Below are positions 5,022 through 5,839 of a stretch of DNA of 5,839 nucleotides, one piece after another. The notes under the pieces are model-generated. The model saw only the letters and a list, made by a program, of their open reading frames with translations. It was not told where the DNA came from and did no database searches. This stretch comes from Candidatus Poseidoniaceae archaeon. GTDB taxonomy: Archaea > Thermoplasmatota > Poseidoniia > Poseidoniales > Poseidoniaceae. Positions within the stretch are counted from its first letter, which is position 1. Each line of letters opens with the position of its first letter. Made by a program: the position numbers and the translations under genes. The stretch spans positions 1 through 5,839 of the forward strand of contig DUJJ01000118.1 in NCBI GenBank assembly GCA_013329865.1, read 5' to 3'.

Positions 5022-5839
5022 ATGGACGACGCTCCGTGGTGGCCTAGTGGAATCATCACTGACGATTCCGCAGATACAGAATCGGGTGTTGTTCAAACCG
5101 TTTTTGGCTCGATTCAGTGTTGGAATTTTGCTGCCTGTTTGTCCGATGAATGGTGGCAGCATCGGCCAGAAAGTGGAGACATATGGGGCGACTGGCCAGA
5201 GGTGACCACTGCTGAGGTTATCAAGCACGATAGAAAGGGAATATTGTTGAAATTAAATGACCATCAGATTGCCAGAATAAGTCCGTTTGCTGTTGGTAAC
5301 GATTTGTCTAGACTCGTGCAGTATCAACCTTGGCGGCAAGCATTGGAAGATTTGGCGATAGAGTTACCTAGCATGGTATATTATGTTGAAAATCAAGATC
5401 GAATTGCAGTTTATGACTGCTCAGAAATTGTCTCGGGTATTGAATCCCTTCAAGCGGAGCGGGTTGCAGATAAACTCGGCAGCATTCATTCAGCGTTAAA
5501 TGAGTTCTCAACGCCCAATACCGAACGTCGTTGGAACGATCGATTAAAGGACATCGAGGCTGAATTAAAAGTTACGACACTTTGGCGAGCACCGCACTCT
5601 GAATACACTGTTGGTCTGCCTAGGCTGAATATCGACCTTGCAACTTTATCGGTCGATGGTGAAGAGTTTAGTTTCATTGCCGATATTCGTTCACTGGTCG
5701 AGCACCTGATGTGTGAACCAGATCGTCTTCCCGGTTTGGCTACTCTCATGCTAATCGAGCAACAAATCTCGTTCGCCAGAGGAATGACTACAGCAGCGCG
5801 TAAATCACTATTACAGGCTTATCTTAACACCGCACCTAA
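5022..5839 (+). CDS. Uncharacterised protein, possible degenerate APH-like kinase fold, 3'-truncated
   Basis: Open in one frame from ATG at 5022 to the right edge (272 codons), with the stop outside the window; the previous in-frame stop is TAA at 4959. A GTG at 4998 would add 8 residues. The product starts MDDAPWWPSG, and its first 60 residues are unusually tryptophan-rich (PWWPSG, QCWNF, DEWWQH, DIWGDWPE). From about residue 70 the order of elements recalls the aminoglycoside-phosphotransferase/choline-kinase fold. There is a strand pair (GILLKLNDHQIARISPF, 73-89) where these kinases have an N-lobe, then a polar strand (QDRIAVYDCSE), then a helix KLGSIHSALNEF with H156. A NIDLATLSVDG stretch (203 onward) falls where the HGDxxxxN catalytic loop would be. 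The catalytic HGD and Asn are not recognisable, so it may be a pseudokinase or the likeness may be chance. There is no signal peptide or membrane helix, so it is probably cytoplasmic. It is divergent from the zinc-ribbon gene. That the gene is real is well supported by its long clean frame and ordinary composition. Confidence 0.75.
   Translation, partial: MDDAPWWPSGIITDDSADTESGVVQTVFGSIQCWNFAACLSDEWWQHRPESGDIWGDWPEVTTAEVIKHDRKGILLKLNDHQIARISPFAVGNDLSRLVQYQPWRQALEDLAIELPSMVYYVENQDRIAVYDCSEIVSGIESLQAERVADKLGSIHSALNEFSTPNTERRWNDRLKDIEAELKVTTLWRAPHSEYTVGLPRLNIDLATLSVDGEEFSFIADIRSLVEHLMCEPDRLPGLATLMLIEQQISFARGMTTAARKSLLQAYLNTAP

Noticed and set aside
4910..5059. N-terminal extension of the zinc-ribbon protein from a start at 5059
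   Set aside because: It lacks coding character, contains the TATA box and would overlap the divergent gene's start.
4933..5228. Two overlapping open frames (4933-5205 +, 4977-5228 -) around the divergent promoter region
   Set aside because: Both cross the start of the long + strand gene at 5022, whose clean frame runs to the window edge; neither has motifs or start signals.
5486..5749. Open frame of 87 codons antisense to the right-edge gene
   Set aside because: Shadow of the + strand gene; Ser/Arg-rich composition typical of an antisense frame.
1..5839. Search for CRISPR arrays, insertion sequences, tRNA or rRNA genes and rho-independent style terminators
   Set aside because: No regularly spaced repeats, transposase motifs or structured RNA sequences were recognised on either strand by reading.

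Overview
The window most likely comes from an uncultivated marine planktonic archaeon, with Marine Group II (Poseidoniales) or a relative as the best guess. The grounds are indirect. Two genes have an AT-rich TATA-like element about 30 nt upstream of an ATG, as in archaeal leaderless or short-leader promoters. Gene packing is very tight. One protein combines two membrane helices, a low-complexity linker and a C-terminal zinc ribbon, a style common in these archaea. No rRNA, tRNA or other taxonomic marker is present, so the assignment is an inference.

Layout from left to right. (1) Positions 1-981 (+) hold the 3' part of a secreted-type, sialidase-like Asp-box (BNR) protein cut by the window edge. 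(2) Facing it on the minus strand is a membrane-bound fatty-acyl desaturase with a complete nine-histidine set and a long charged C-terminal tail; the two stop codons overlap in a shared CTAA. (3) A divergent promoter region at about 2202-2290 contains an imperfect inverted repeat holding TATA-like boxes on both strands. (4) A sugar-1-phosphate nucleotidyltransferase (+) follows, and its 3' end overlaps by 39 nt the 3' end of a compact galactokinase-family GHMP kinase (-). (5) Upstream of the kinase on the same strand are a tiny membrane protein and a two-helix zinc-ribbon protein, forming a probable three-gene minus-strand unit driven by a clear TATA box at 4937-4942. (6) Divergent from it, a + strand gene starts near 5022 and runs off the right edge. 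It is unrecognised but has a faint resemblance to aminoglycoside-phosphotransferase-like kinases.

Functionally, the kinase and nucleotidyltransferase make a plausible two-step route from a free sugar to sugar-1-phosphate to NDP-sugar, perhaps feeding surface glycosylation. The substrate cannot be read from the sequence. The desaturase implies fatty-acyl modification in an organism whose core lipids would be isoprenoid if it is an archaeon. The Asp-box protein is probably extracellular. There is no mobile element, CRISPR array or RNA gene, and no gene-free stretch longer than about 115 nt.
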